Origin: Ruminococcus sp.
Lineage (GTDB): Bacteria; Bacillota; Clostridia; Oscillospirales; Ruminococcaceae
Direction of reading: 5' to 3'
Assembly: GCF_024692365.1 (NCBI RefSeq)
Contig: NZ_JAILMR010000006.1
Location: 1 to 64,000 of the forward strand
DNA: 64,000 bases
Positions 33,443 through 43,300 of this stretch are shown here, one piece after another. Both the position numbers and the translations under genes were made by a program. How positions within the stretch are numbered: the first letter of the stretch is position 1; the number at the start of each line of letters is the position of its first letter. The notes below the pieces were generated by a model. The model did no database searches. It worked only from the letters and a program-made list of their open reading frames with translations, and was not told the DNA's origin.

Positions 33443-33841
33443 ATGACGGAAAATGATAAAGCAGAACTTATCAAGTGCGGTATCGACTATGAGGACGGAC
33501 TGGAAAAATTCATGGGGGAAGAACTGCTGTACTGCGGTCTGCTGGTGAATTTTCTGACAGAGAACACTTTCGACGAGGCGGAGCGGTGCATGGAAACAGG
33601 CGATGATGAGGGTGTCATGCGTGCGGTGCATTCGATGAAATCGGTGACGGGTACGCTTTCGATGTACGAATTGTATACTCTGTGTTATGACACGGTGGAC
33701 GCTTTGCGCGGCGGCGACAGGGAAAGCGCGCTGGACAGTTTCGGCAGAGCGTATCAGGTCTACAAAAGGACGATAGAATGTATCAAGCGGGTCATTGTTG
33801 ACGGTGGGCTGGAGTATGAGAAGATTCAGGACGATGTATAG
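33443..33841 (+). CDS. Histidine phosphotransfer (Hpt) domain protein
   Basis: 132 residues starting MTENDKAELIKCGIDY; GGAGG precedes this ATG. It is all helical, with the Hpt core RAVHSMKSVTGTLSMYEL, where H63 is the phospho-acceptor. It stands alone, with no kinase or receiver gene adjacent, so it probably serves a phosphorelay encoded elsewhere. The pilus-locus two-component system lies about 4 kb downstream but is of the LytS type, which does not normally use an Hpt. Confidence 0.85.
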   Translation: MTENDKAELIKCGIDYEDGLEKFMGEELLYCGLLVNFLTENTFDEAERCMETGDDEGVMRAVHSMKSVTGTLSMYELYTLCYDTVDALRGGDRESALDSFGRAYQVYKRTIECIKRVIVDGGLEYEKIQDDV

Positions 33842-33851
33842 CCGCGGCGGC

Positions 33852-34148
33852 GGGCTGTTATACAAAACGTTTGTGGTCACTACTGGGGAAAACCTTTCTG
33901 GAGAAAGGTTGTTCCCTAAACGTCAGCTTTGCTGATGTTGACCCCTTTCCAAAGACTTTTGCCTCTTTTTGGCAGGGGGCAGACACATTAATAAAGAAAG
34001 CGCAGTACGATAACATACTGCGCTTTTATTAGTATAGCTGCCCCCTGCCAAAAAGAAATAGAAGTTTTAGGAAAGGGGGGGGGGAATAACCCTTTTTCAA
34101 AAGGGTTTTCACCCAATAATATCCACAAACGTTTTGTACAAGCAGCCC
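33852..34148. repeat. MITE-like nested palindromic element
   Basis: Perfect 16-base ends TACAAAACGTTTGTGG (33861) and its inverse (34123-34138), extended by GGGCTG/CAGCCC. Inside is a second nested pair, CTTTTTGGCAGGGGGC (33965) and GCCCCCTGCCAAAAAG (34040), and at the centre the hairpin AAGCGCAGTA/TACTGCGCTT. No gene is present. It lies between two genes in convergent orientation and may act as a bidirectional terminator. Confidence 0.7.
33997..34027. terminator. Bidirectional hairpin terminator inside the nested element
   Basis: AAAGCGCAGTA, loop, TACTGCGCTTTT, with T-rich sequence on both sides. It would end the Hpt transcript and the coaX transcript. A hairpin with the same AGCGCAGTA/TACTGCGCT stem stands after the GH26-like gene at 56548-56577. 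Confidence 0.75.
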
Positions 34149-34169
34149 ACAGTCGGGGCTATTCGTTGT

Positions 34170-34934
34170 TCAGATATTTTTCTTATAGATCACGTTAAGA
34201 CCTTTAAGAAGCAGGTCTTCATCAAGAATTATATCGCGGCGGCAGAGGGGGACTACTGTGCCTGCCAGACCGCCTGTTGCTATGACGGTACATTTCTGCC
34301 CCAGCTCTTCTTCGATACGTTCTACCATGCCGTCGATTGCGCCTGCGTTGGAGTACATAAGTCCGCTTTTAAGGCAGTCAACTGTATTGGTGCCTATTAC
34401 GTGCTTTGGCTTTTCAAATGCGAATTTCGGCAGCTGGGCGGTGCGGGATATGAGGGCTTCGGTAGAAACAGCCATACCTGTTACTATCAGTCCGCCGAGG
34501 TAGCGTTTTTTCTCGTCGATGACGGAGAGGGTGGTAGCTGTGCCCATATCGATTATTATCATGGGGGCGGGGTACTCGTTGATACCTGCGACTGCGTCAA
34601 CAACGAGGTCGCTGCCCAGCTGGGCGGGGTTATCTATAACTATTGAAAGCCCTGTTTTCAGCCCGGGACCGATGACCATGGGTTTAACGCCTATCAGCTT
34701 GCGTACAGCCGCGGAGAAAGTTGCGGTGATAGTGGGTACGACGGAGGAGATTATGGCGCCGTCAATCTTATCGGGGGAGATATCATGCATCTCCATAGCG
34801 GTCTTGATATTTGCGGCGTATTCAAGGTCGGTCGCCAGCTGGTTGGTATATATCCTTTCACAGAAAAGGATATTGTCATTCTCGATACAGCCGAGAACTA
34901 TATTTGTATTGCCTACGTCTATTGCTAAAAGCAT
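34170..34934 (-). CDS. coaX: Type III pantothenate kinase
   Basis: 254 residues. Diagnostic motifs of the ASKHA-fold type III enzyme are MLLAIDVGNTNIVLG (ATP-site Asp), AQLGSDLVVDAVAG, IIDMGTATTLSVID and GGLIVTGM. It makes 4'-phosphopantothenate, the first step to coenzyme A, and needs a monovalent cation. A GGAGGAACTAAC sequence leads the start. The gene upstream encodes an ECF-type S component, whose best guess is pantothenate uptake. Confidence 0.95.
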   Translation of the reverse strand: MLLAIDVGNTNIVLGCIENDNILFCERIYTNQLATDLEYAANIKTAMEMHDISPDKIDGAIISSVVPTITATFSAAVRKLIGVKPMVIGPGLKTGLSIVIDNPAQLGSDLVVDAVAGINEYPAPMIIIDMGTATTLSVIDEKKRYLGGLIVTGMAVSTEALISRTAQLPKFAFEKPKHVIGTNTVDCLKSGLMYSNAGAIDGMVERIEEELGQKCTVIATGGLAGTVVPLCRRDIILDEDLLLKGLNVIYKKNI

Positions 34935-34953
34935 TGTTAGTTCCTCCGTTCAA

Positions 34954-34991
34954 GAAAAGGTGCGTCTGTCAGGATTGCAGGCGCACCTTTG
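34954..34991 (-). terminator. Terminator between the ECF gene and coaX
   Basis: On the minus strand AAAGGTGCGCCTG, loop, CAG.CGCACCTTTT. Part of the transcription of the transporter gene must end or attenuate before coaX. Confidence 0.7.
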
Positions 34992-35019
34992 ATATGGTTT
35001 TTACTATTATCCTGCGTGT

Positions 35020-35664
35020 TTAAGCTTTAGCGGCAGAAGCTTTATTTCTTGGGCTTATAAGACGTGCCTTGTAAAGTGCTGTGCCGACTGCGGAAGTCAC
35101 AAGGGGTGTGGCTATCATTTCAGCAACAGCGTTTATGCCTACGAAAACACATATAAATACGAATACATTTGCGCCGGGTGCTTTATCTGCACGCAGATTC
35201 TTGACATAATCGGAATTGCCGAAAAGCAGGATAAGTGAGCTCATAAAGAACACGGTGTTCATGAGTGCTGTGCAGAAACCTGTAACAGCGCAGGCTACGT
35301 AAGGATTGGACTTTTTCTTTGTGAAATCAAAGATAACGCCTGCAAGCAGACCTACGAGAAGTCTGGGGATAAATCTCTGAATAAAGCACAGTACAGGGGC
35401 TATCTGGTTGAGGGCAACGCCCATTCCGCTGGGGATACCGAAGCCTATGCACTGGAGATAGCTCAGCAGACCGAAACCACCGCCTATAATTGCTCCGCCG
35501 ACAGGTCCGAGGACTGCTGCTGCGATAGCTACGGGGATAGTCTGCAAAGTGATGGACAGAGGTCCTATCGGTATTGTGCCGATGGGGGTTACTGCAAAGA
35601 CGATCTCCCATGCAAAGAGAATACCCAAGATGATGATCACTTTGGTGTTTAATGTTTTTTTCAT
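35020..35664 (-). CDS. ECF transporter S component (probable pantothenate uptake)
   Basis: 214 residues with about six membrane segments and the typical S-component pattern of small loops (LSITLQTIPVAIAAAVLGPVGGAIIGGG, LNQIAPVLCFIQRFIPRLLVGLLAG). Such proteins bind a vitamin and share an energising EcfAA'T module encoded elsewhere. The adjacency to coaX suggests a PanT-type pantothenate transporter. The N-terminus has the usual short Lys/Thr head. Substrate is inferred from context alone. Confidence 0.8.
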   Translation of the reverse strand: MKKTLNTKVIIILGILFAWEIVFAVTPIGTIPIGPLSITLQTIPVAIAAAVLGPVGGAIIGGGFGLLSYLQCIGFGIPSGMGVALNQIAPVLCFIQRFIPRLLVGLLAGVIFDFTKKKSNPYVACAVTGFCTALMNTVFFMSSLILLFGNSDYVKNLRADKAPGANVFVFICVFVGINAVAEMIATPLVTSAVGTALYKARLISPRNKASAAKA

Positions 35665-35689
35665 ATTGAAATCCCTCCTTGTTAATATC

Positions 35690-35753
35690 CCGCTATGGGG
35701 GGCGGGTACATTACAAACGGGTGAAGGCTGTTCCTTTCACCGATGATATTATA
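35690..35753 (-). promoter_or_regulatory. Extended -10 promoter and hairpin leader of the ECF gene
   Basis: On the minus strand TGCTATAAT (extended -10, 35748-35753) is followed by GGTGAAAGG...CCTTCACC, a hairpin with one bulged A, and by CCCGC...GCGGG. The gene then has an AGGAGGGA site. A bulged-A hairpin in front of a pantothenate gene recalls the reported 'pan' motif, but I cannot confirm it. Confidence 0.4.
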
Positions 35754-35922
35754 GCACATCTTCCCCGAAAAAGCTACTATTTTTGGTGCTATATTCTTTA
35801 CGAATTTTGATGACGGGGCGGTTACAGGGTTGTGCATATTGTTGGGAAGGTGGTTGCATTTCTTCGGGAGATGTGGTATGATAAGATGGTTAAGAAATGA
35901 CGGAGAATTTTTGGGGGTAATA

Positions 35923-36510
35923 ATGATGAAAAAAAGATGTCCGTGGTGCGGTGAAGAGTTAGATACTCATCCGGGAAGAAAATATTACTGTCACAAGTGC
36001 AATAATGAAAGCAGGGCTTGTTTATACGGCTGGGTATATCTGGTCGGGGCTGTTCTGGTATTTGTATCATTTATTGCGCTGCACAGGTATTTTAAATTGA
36101 GTTTTGGTCTGGGTATGATTATCTGGTATGGGTTTATCGGCTTGGTTTTGCCGCTTGAAATTGATTCAAAGAAGTATGTTCCGCGGAAAGAGGCGCAGGT
36201 CAGCGTTAAGCTTCTGCGGGAATATAACTTCATTAAAAGGAGATATATTTTTTCGGAAAATCAGATGTTCGTGATATGCTTTTTTGATGAGAATGAGACT
36301 CCTGTTTCGCATATGCTGTGTGTATCTCTGGAAGATGTGAAGTTTGGTTCTGCCAAAGAATTTACAAGCAGTATAAAGTTTGTGCCGCTTTCGGATAACA
36401 ATGTTGACTTTGCTAAGGGGACTATGTTTTATATTTTTGACGGCAAGGAAAAGATAGCAGTGGGAGAGTTGAAGTCTGATGTGGGTGAAACGGTGCTGAA
36501 AACGGCGTAA
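35923..36510 (+). CDS. Zinc-ribbon membrane protein
   Basis: 195 residues starting MMKKRCPWCGEELD; a longer upstream reading is unsupported. A four-Cys zinc ribbon (CPWC...CHKC) spans residues 5-26, followed by two membrane segments (about 37-55 and 60-80) and a C-terminal soluble domain (NFIKRRYIFSENQMFVICFFDE). The ribbon would face the cytoplasm. The domain is not recognised. Preceded by GGGGG, 5 bases before the ATG. Confidence 0.75.
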   Translation: MMKKRCPWCGEELDTHPGRKYYCHKCNNESRACLYGWVYLVGAVLVFVSFIALHRYFKLSFGLGMIIWYGFIGLVLPLEIDSKKYVPRKEAQVSVKLLREYNFIKRRYIFSENQMFVICFFDENETPVSHMLCVSLEDVKFGSAKEFTSSIKFVPLSDNNVDFAKGTMFYIFDGKEKIAVGELKSDVGETVLKTA

Positions 36511-36774
36511 ACGGATAACGGATATTGAAGCCCTGACGGCGGTGTTGCTGTCGGGGCTTTTGTTATGGGGCGAGGTGAGTTGTATCCGAATGCGACATTG
36601 TTGATTTTATATAAATTTACAGATCGATGTTTGTGAAAAATCACACCGTAAATTCTTTCTTACTTATACGTATATATACTGTTAAACGTACCGATCCAAA
36701 ATGAAGATACATGAATAGTGAAAATTCTGTATCTGATAATGTAGTACTAGGGTTTTATATATGGAGGATAGATA

Positions 36775-37452
36775 ATGAAAAGAGCGTTTTTACTTATTTC
36801 AATAGTTATGGTATTATGTTTTTCTGTGATAACTGCATATGCTCACCAAAATGCACAAAAGATCGAAATTGATACTTATCATTTCACTGATGATGCTTGT
36901 TATATCGATCTGCTCGTTAAAATGGACAGTGATGATGAAGATTATACCAAGTTCAACAATGATAATATGGATCGTTTTGATTTTGATAAGACCAAGTTAT
37001 CAGAATACATAGATGAAGACGGTTATATTAGTTTTTCTTGTCATTACAAGGGTATTTATTCTGATATGATAATAAATAAAAAAACAGTCAGAGACACGTT
37101 GATATCAGAAAACTGTTTTACGCTTGATAAGGATCTGGAAATTGATCTGAATGTGATGAAAGCTCTTTATGACAAAAAAAGAGTATTCAAAATAGCCATA
37201 CTTGATAAAGAAGGCAGTATACTCCGGATATCAGAACCTTTTGAAGTACATAATGAGGACAAGGGTTACATTTCAAGTGATGTCAAATATGATATTTCAA
37301 AGAACGAGGTTGAGTATTATTGGAGCAACAATTATCCGACAGATTCTGGGATAAAGATATATAACAAGCCTTTGGCTTTCGGGATATTGATGTTTTTTAT
37401 TTTTTCGATATCGTTTCTGGTTTGCAGTATACGTCGGAGAAAACGGAAATAA
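36775..37452 (+). CDS. Membrane-anchored exported protein related to the 0.1-2 kb paralogues
   Basis: 225 residues: a signal peptide (ISIVMVLCFSVITAYAHQ), an exported domain and a C-terminal anchor (LAFGILMFFIFSISFLVC) ending in basic RRRKRK. YIDLLVKMDSDDEDYTKFN matches YVDVLGKIDSSDETYTDFN of the paralogues at 147-2061, and DEDGYISFSCHYKG matches NEDGYMSLSIHSTD. These three genes define one family in two distant places, but here without the extra N-terminal membrane hairpins. Function unknown. Confidence 0.75.
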   Translation: MKRAFLLISIVMVLCFSVITAYAHQNAQKIEIDTYHFTDDACYIDLLVKMDSDDEDYTKFNNDNMDRFDFDKTKLSEYIDEDGYISFSCHYKGIYSDMIINKKTVRDTLISENCFTLDKDLEIDLNVMKALYDKKRVFKIAILDKEGSILRISEPFEVHNEDKGYISSDVKYDISKNEVEYYWSNNYPTDSGIKIYNKPLAFGILMFFIFSISFLVCSIRRRKRK

Positions 37453-37499
37453 AAGTTTGGTGCGTGAGGTCTGTTGAAATGGAAACGGCTTCACGCAAC

Positions 37500-37700
37500 G
37501 TGTTTGAGTAAGTGTAATTTTTGCAAAGTTGATAAACCCCACAGCAAAGCAAGAGCCCACAGCCGACGCAGTCGCTGTTAGCGCCTCTTGACCGTAGTGA
37601 GAGAGCGAGGAACGAGCGAACGAACGCAGGTCAAGTGTCACTCGGCGCGAAGGTCTTGCTGCGCAGAGGGAGCATGAGGGGTTTCACCCCTCATTTATAA
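37500..37700. repeat. Fragment of the structured-repeat family
   Basis: CACAGCCGACGCAGTCGCTGTTA, followed by degraded hairpins (ATGAGGGG/CCCCTCAT), echoes an internal module of copy I (3237-3262). The terminal ATGCCAAGGA motif is missing. It is probably a relic. The rest of the 390-base gap holds a promoter. Confidence 0.45.
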
Positions 37701-37737
37701 TAATATAGTTAAATTCATGAATTATTAAAAAATGAAC

Positions 37738-37766
37738 TTGACATGAACAAAGTTTTGGGTTATAAT
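37738..37766 (+). promoter_or_regulatory. Consensus sigma-A promoter of the two-component system
   Basis: TTGACA, 17 bases, TATAAT: a perfect match, about 75 bases before the histidine kinase start. Confidence 0.85.
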
Positions 37767-37841
37767 AGAATAAACAAATGTTTAGACAATATCACATAAT
37801 ATTCGGAACAAGAAAATTTTCGGGCGGGTGATGCTGTTAGT

Positions 37842-39242
37842 ATGAAAGAAATGTTATCGCGGATAGGACCGCTTCAGCTTGCACAGGTCATCGTAAAATT
37901 CTGGAATGAGTGCTTTATACTGTTTCTGCTGTTTTCGATGCTTATGGGCAGGCAGGACGATAAGCGCTATCAAGTCATCAACAGCAGGGCTGTTCTGCTT
38001 ACAAAGGAACTCACCCTTTATTATCTATCGGTGCTTATCTACAATTTAAGCGACATTTTTTATCTGGCATTCAGCGGCAGGGAAGGCAGTGTTGCACACT
38101 ATCATATACGTTTCGGTTCGTTCATGTACTATGCTTCATCGATGGGTATAACACTGTTCATTCTGCGAGTGATACGAAAATACATTGCCGATAAACACGG
38201 GCTGAAACGTCTGCGGCGGGCTATGATAGCTTTTCAGGTGATGCAGTATATGCTGTTTGCTTTGCTGTTAAGCACACCGTTCACAAAGATATTCTACCAT
38301 ATCACCTCGGATAACCGCTATGAACGTTCCTGGGGGTTCCCGATATGGCATCTGACAACGGTATTGACCTATGCTTTCATACTATGTGTGACGGTGCATG
38401 AATGGAATCGGATATACAGTTTTCTGGGAAAAGCGGTGGTTACGGCGGCGGGATTCCAGATAGTTGCCCTGATGATAAGCTACTATACGAACAATAATCT
38501 TAACAGCACGATGGCTTCGTTTTCGGCGCTGATACTTTTCACCCTGCACGAACAGAACAAGAAAGACACCTTTATACGGAGTGTTCAGGAGTTGGAGAAG
38601 ACACAGATAGAGTTGTCTGAATCGAACTATCAGCTGGAGCAAAGCAAGAATCAGCTGCTTATCGCGCAGATACAGCCCCATTTTATAAACAACTCGCTGA
38701 TGACACTTTGCGCACGGAGTCGGGATTATCCCGAGGTGTATGAGGGACTGAAATATTTTTCCATGTATCTGCGGTCGCATTTTGATATACTGGGTGAAGT
38801 GTGCGCCATAACCTTCGAGCAGGAGATGGACAACATCGAGGCTTATCTTACGCTGGAACGCATGAATTACAAGGACAAGCTTCAGGTGGAGTACAACATT
38901 GAATGTGACGATTTTACGGTGCCTGCCCTGAGTATACAGCCGCTGGTGGAAAATGCTGTCAGGCACGGGATATCCCGCGAGAACGGGGGTACGATCAGTA
39001 TCAGTTCATTCCGCAAGGACGGGTACATAATCATTGAGGTAACAGATGACGGTACGGGTGACCGCCCATATATCGAAGATACGAAAGAACGCAGGGGCGT
39101 GGGCTTGGAGAACATCATAAGAAGGCTTGATATTGTCTGCGGCGGCAGGGTGGAGCTTATGAAAATACCTGACGGCACGCTGGCACGGATAACCATCAAA
39201 GAAAAGTCGGGAGATGAGGAGAATGATAACGCTGTCGGTTGA
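37842..39242 (+). CDS. LytS-type sensor histidine kinase
   Basis: 466 residues. The N-terminal 235 residues hold about six or seven membrane segments. A short coiled linker (ELEKTQIELSESNYQLEQSKNQL) leads to the His_kinase region with H280 in AQIQPHFINNSL. The GHKL ATPase follows with LSIQPLVENAVRHGIS, VTDDGTGDRP and RGVGLENIIRRL. It detects an unknown signal at the membrane and phosphorylates the next gene's product, whose start overlaps its end by 20 bases. The ribosome binding site is weak. The pilus operon begins 1.1 kb downstream. Confidence 0.92.
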   Translation: MKEMLSRIGPLQLAQVIVKFWNECFILFLLFSMLMGRQDDKRYQVINSRAVLLTKELTLYYLSVLIYNLSDIFYLAFSGREGSVAHYHIRFGSFMYYASSMGITLFILRVIRKYIADKHGLKRLRRAMIAFQVMQYMLFALLLSTPFTKIFYHITSDNRYERSWGFPIWHLTTVLTYAFILCVTVHEWNRIYSFLGKAVVTAAGFQIVALMISYYTNNNLNSTMASFSALILFTLHEQNKKDTFIRSVQELEKTQIELSESNYQLEQSKNQLLIAQIQPHFINNSLMTLCARSRDYPEVYEGLKYFSMYLRSHFDILGEVCAITFEQEMDNIEAYLTLERMNYKDKLQVEYNIECDDFTVPALSIQPLVENAVRHGISRENGGTISISSFRKDGYIIIEVTDDGTGDRPYIEDTKERRGVGLENIIRRLDIVCGGRVELMKIPDGTLARITIKEKSGDEENDNAVG

Positions 39243-39924
39243 CGATCAGCCTGAGATATCTGAGATGATACAGCATTTAATGACGAAGATCGACCCGAAC
39301 GGGACACACATGACGGCGAACACTGCGGAACAGGCTTTCAAGCTGCTTTCAAAGGAAACGCAGATAGTTTTTCTTGATGTGGAGATGCCGGGCATGAACG
39401 GTATTGATCTGGCGAAAAAGATAAAGGAATTTTATCCCATGCTGAATATCATATTTGTGACAGGATTTACGAAGTACTGCTACGAGGCTTACGGAGTTCA
39501 CCCCAGCGGGTATCTGCGTAAACCTGTTTTTGAGGAAGACCTGCGGCGGGAATTGCAGAATCTGCGGTATCCGATAGATGCTCCGCAGAGCAGGCTTCTG
39601 GTGAGGTGTTCGCCTTTTGCGGTATTCGATAATGAGAACGCATTCGTTTTTCACAGGAGCAGAACGCTGGAGATGTTCGCGTATCTGATATACCGCGACG
39701 GTGCGCTGTGTTCAAACGGAGAGCTGTTGGGGATACTATGGGAGGGTGATCCCGACAAGGCGGGGTATCTGCGGCAGCTGATAAAGGATATGATAGAATC
39801 CCTTGATGAGATCGGTGAGAGGGATATAATCGATAAAAAGTACGGAAAAATAGGCATCAGGCACGGTTCGGTGCGGTGTGAGGGTGAACTGGACAGGATA
39901 GCTGATGAATTTTCCTGGGTATAA
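39223..39924 (+). CDS. Response regulator with winged-helix-like output domain
   Basis: 233 residues starting MITLSVDDQPEISEMI; GAGGAGA lies directly upstream, so this ATG is preferred to one 3 codons earlier. The receiver (1-120) has D6-D7/D8, phospho-acceptor D52 in VFLDVEMPGMNGIDL and K in YLRKPV. The C-terminus (about 125-233) is not LytTR. It looks like an OmpR/SARP-type winged helix (MFAYLIYRDGALCSNGELLGILW, then YLRQLIKDMIESLDE). Its probable target is the adjacent pilus promoter, judging by position. Confidence 0.88.
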   Translation: MITLSVDDQPEISEMIQHLMTKIDPNGTHMTANTAEQAFKLLSKETQIVFLDVEMPGMNGIDLAKKIKEFYPMLNIIFVTGFTKYCYEAYGVHPSGYLRKPVFEEDLRRELQNLRYPIDAPQSRLLVRCSPFAVFDNENAFVFHRSRTLEMFAYLIYRDGALCSNGELLGILWEGDPDKAGYLRQLIKDMIESLDEIGERDIIDKKYGKIGIRHGSVRCEGELDRIADEFSWV

Positions 39925-39935
39925 AGTATAAAGGC

Positions 39936-39976
39936 AAGACCTTTCCTTCGGTGACGGAGGAGAGGTCTTTTTTGTG
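39936..39976 (+). terminator. Terminator after the response regulator
   Basis: AAGACCTTTCCTTCGG, loop TGA, CGGAGGAGAGGTCTT, then TTTTTT. It isolates the two-component transcript from the pilus operon. Confidence 0.85.
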
Positions 39977-40067
39977 AAGAAATTCGGTTGGGGAGATGGT
40001 GATGATTTACAGATTTTTCGCATCGGTTTGCGAACGGGTGAAAAACTGTACTGAAAATGTTTAGATG

Positions 40068-40208
40068 GTGAAATTTATTGGATTTCACGGGGTGAATGAT
40101 TCGTCTAAAGAAATTTTGCCTTTCGCTTAAATTTCATTTAACTTTCACAATATGAACACGAAAAACGATTTCGATGTGACGGGTTTGTAACACTCGATAT
40201 GCTATAAT
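40068..40208 (+). promoter_or_regulatory. Pilus operon promoter region with inverted repeat
   Basis: An extended -10 (TGCTATAAT, TATAAT at 40203-40208) lacks a good -35, typical of activator-dependent promoters. An inverted repeat GTGAAAT...ATTTCAC at 40068-40088 lies about 120 bases upstream. The 399-base gap between the regulator and the adhesin contains nothing else convincing. Confidence 0.5.
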
Positions 40209-40323
40209 CATAATAGATAAAATCATAAAACATATGAATTAATTGAGAGAAACTATTTAACGAGAAATTCACAAATTGACATAACAGATATGGTAGAAAC
40301 ATACTTCTGAAGGGGGGATCTCT

Positions 40324-43300
40324 GTGAAAAAGATAAATATAAAGCGGGTGATTCCGCTTCTGGTATCGGCAGTTATGATAATGAACTGCTGTCCGATAGA
40401 ACTGCTTAAAGCATCGGCAGATGAGATAACAGCTGAGACATCGGCTGAAACGGCAGAGACCGAGGAAAACGGGCTTGAATATCAGCAGCTGAGCGCTTAT
40501 CCCGGCAGAGATGATTCGGAATCGGTATCGCTGGACGGACTGATGCCAACGAATGCGACCCTTGAAGTTCAGAAGCACAGCGACACTGAAAACGGCGCTA
40601 TATGTTCTTACGATATAACGATAACCAAGGACGGCGAGGTTTTTCAGCCTGAATCGGAAGCACCTATCACCACCAAGATAACCAACAAGAAGATAGGTCA
40701 GGCAAATGCCGACAACAAGAATATGCGTCTTTGGCATATATCCGATGACGGCATACGCGAGGAGATAACTGATTTTTCCGTGGAGGGAGATACTGTTATC
40801 TTTCAGGCGAAGGGATTCTCCCTTTATGAGATAGACGACGGGACTATGCCCCTGAGAACTTATGAATTCTACACACCTGATAACAACGGTGTATATTCCC
40901 TTTATTACTTCCCAACATCATCGGGCAGAGAGATATGCGAGCAGACCATAAAGGGCGATGAAAAGCCTATATTCCCCCAGCTTCCTATATTGCTGGATTC
41001 GAGGACAAAGACATTTCAGGGCTGGTTCATCTACAATGAAGAGACAGGGACTTATGATGAGAAGATAGATTTCTCAAACGTGCCCCCTGTTACGGCAGAA
41101 AGTCAGGGGCTTGTAAAGATAGGCGCGGTATATGCTGACTGTGTATTCGTGGTATTTCACGATCAGAGAAATGCTGACGGAACTCCGGGTGCGATACTTG
41201 CCACAAAACTGGTGATGCTGACTGATGGTGCCGATACATTCACAACAGACGATATTATTGCTACCCACGATGGAAGTACATTTGTACAGGGTACGGAACA
41301 TCAGGAGATACAGGCACCACACATGGAGTTCAAGGGCTGGTCTTATGATTACGCAGTAAATGAAGACCCCGACGCAGACAGAACTCCGCTGCCTGCGGAA
41401 ATGGAAGTTGATGTTGAGAACCATGTAGGACTTTCACATACAATAGACCTTTACCCCATATTTGAACCCCTGCGCTGGATAACATTTATTTCGGGCGCAA
41501 CGGGAAGCGGTGCTTCGTATATCCCGCCTTGTTCGGTTGAAGCGAAGAACGGTGCGGGTAGTGAGGATATCCGTGTACCACGCCGAGATGGTTATGATTT
41601 CTTTGGCTGGTATCTTGAAGAAGAGGGACACGAACGTGTAAAGATAACGGACAGTTCGGCTAATCTTCTGGAGTCGCCTGCTTTTGACGGTGAACAGCTG
41701 GAACATATGCATATCGAAAATGGGCGGCTGATGTTCGACCACGATCTTAAACTCACAGCACAATGGATACCTGCGGAAACGAAATATACCATCATCTTCT
41801 GGAAACAGAAAGCCAATTATGATGAAGATGATGACTACGACTTTGAAACAAGTGAACAGCTTTTTGAACATACAGAAAACATAGTATCCGTACCTGACAG
41901 CTATAAGAATAATTGTCCTTATCAGGGATTCCACTATGCGCGTTGTGATGAAAGCAAAGCAGTTGAAGGCAACGGCACTACAATACTGAATGTGTATTAT
42001 GACCGTAATGTTCATACGGTTACATTCAGAACAGCAAACAAAAATGTGATACATACCGTGAATACACGATATGGTCAGGATATAAGCGGTATATGGTCAT
42101 TCACGGGCAGCAACAATGTGACCTACCCTCAGACAAATCCGCCTACATCGTGGAAGCCTGTTAATTCAACGACATACAAAGAGCGTATCACACGTATGGA
42201 GATAATGCCCGATGAAAATCTGGTATTCGATCATATGACAACTACTAATGATAAACGTTATTTCAACTACTACGTTGAGGCACTTCCCGATGTTGCTGAA
42301 GACAAAGTATTTCAGAACAAAAGGTATTCTCTTTACCTTAATCTTGTCCATGATTTCAACTATATAAACTACGCTGCGGATTTCTGGGAACTTACAGGTT
42401 TTACAAGAGAGTGTGCAGCTAATAAAAACGACCATGTTGTGGAAGTTGGAAATCAGACCCACTGGAATAATAATAGCATTCCTGATTCGACGCTGAATTT
42501 CTATTACACAAGAAATTCTTACAAAATCGAATTCGTGGATTCAAGAGACAATACCAAAATTGCGGAAACATGGATACTTTACGGTGATTCTATCGGCAAA
42601 TATCTGTCGGGTATACAGCTTCCCGCGGTGGAGGCGGGCATGAGTTTCAGCGGCTGGTATTTTGATAGTAACTGTTCAGCAAAAGCTGACCTTGATGACA
42701 TGACGATGCCTGCACACAACATGATAGTATTCGCAGGCTGGGAAGCAGAATGGTATCTCATCGAGATAGACCCTAACGGCGGTCAGCTGCCCGAGGGTTC
42801 ATCAACATGGTTCTGGGAATCTTATCACGGTGATAAGATAGCAGAGTATATCCACACCACAAGAAATTATGTTCAGGACCCTAACGGTGAGTATTACTAC
42901 CACGTTTATGACAGAAATTATTACCATCTTTCACAGGAATGGGACCCTGCGGAATCTGCCTGCACGGACAGACGCGCGTTCTATTCGCAGGAGCTGGAGG
43001 GTGCAGACCTGAGCAGACGATACAGGCTGGAAGAAAAGCAGATATATCAGTATGCGGGCTGGTATGAAGTTGACAGGGAGACAGGTCATGAAACGCCTTT
43101 CAATTTCGATCAGGAAGTGGATCATGATATCCTGCTGCGCCTGCACTGGAAAGAACTTGGTGCTTACTATATCGACTATCATGCAGGTGACGGTACGATA
43201 GACGAACGAGATGAATCGGAAGATGATGTGTTCCTGCTGCTGGCAGATTCTGTTTACTCAGGAAGCGCAAAGGCTGTTGTTACAAGAACAGCAGTTCCCC

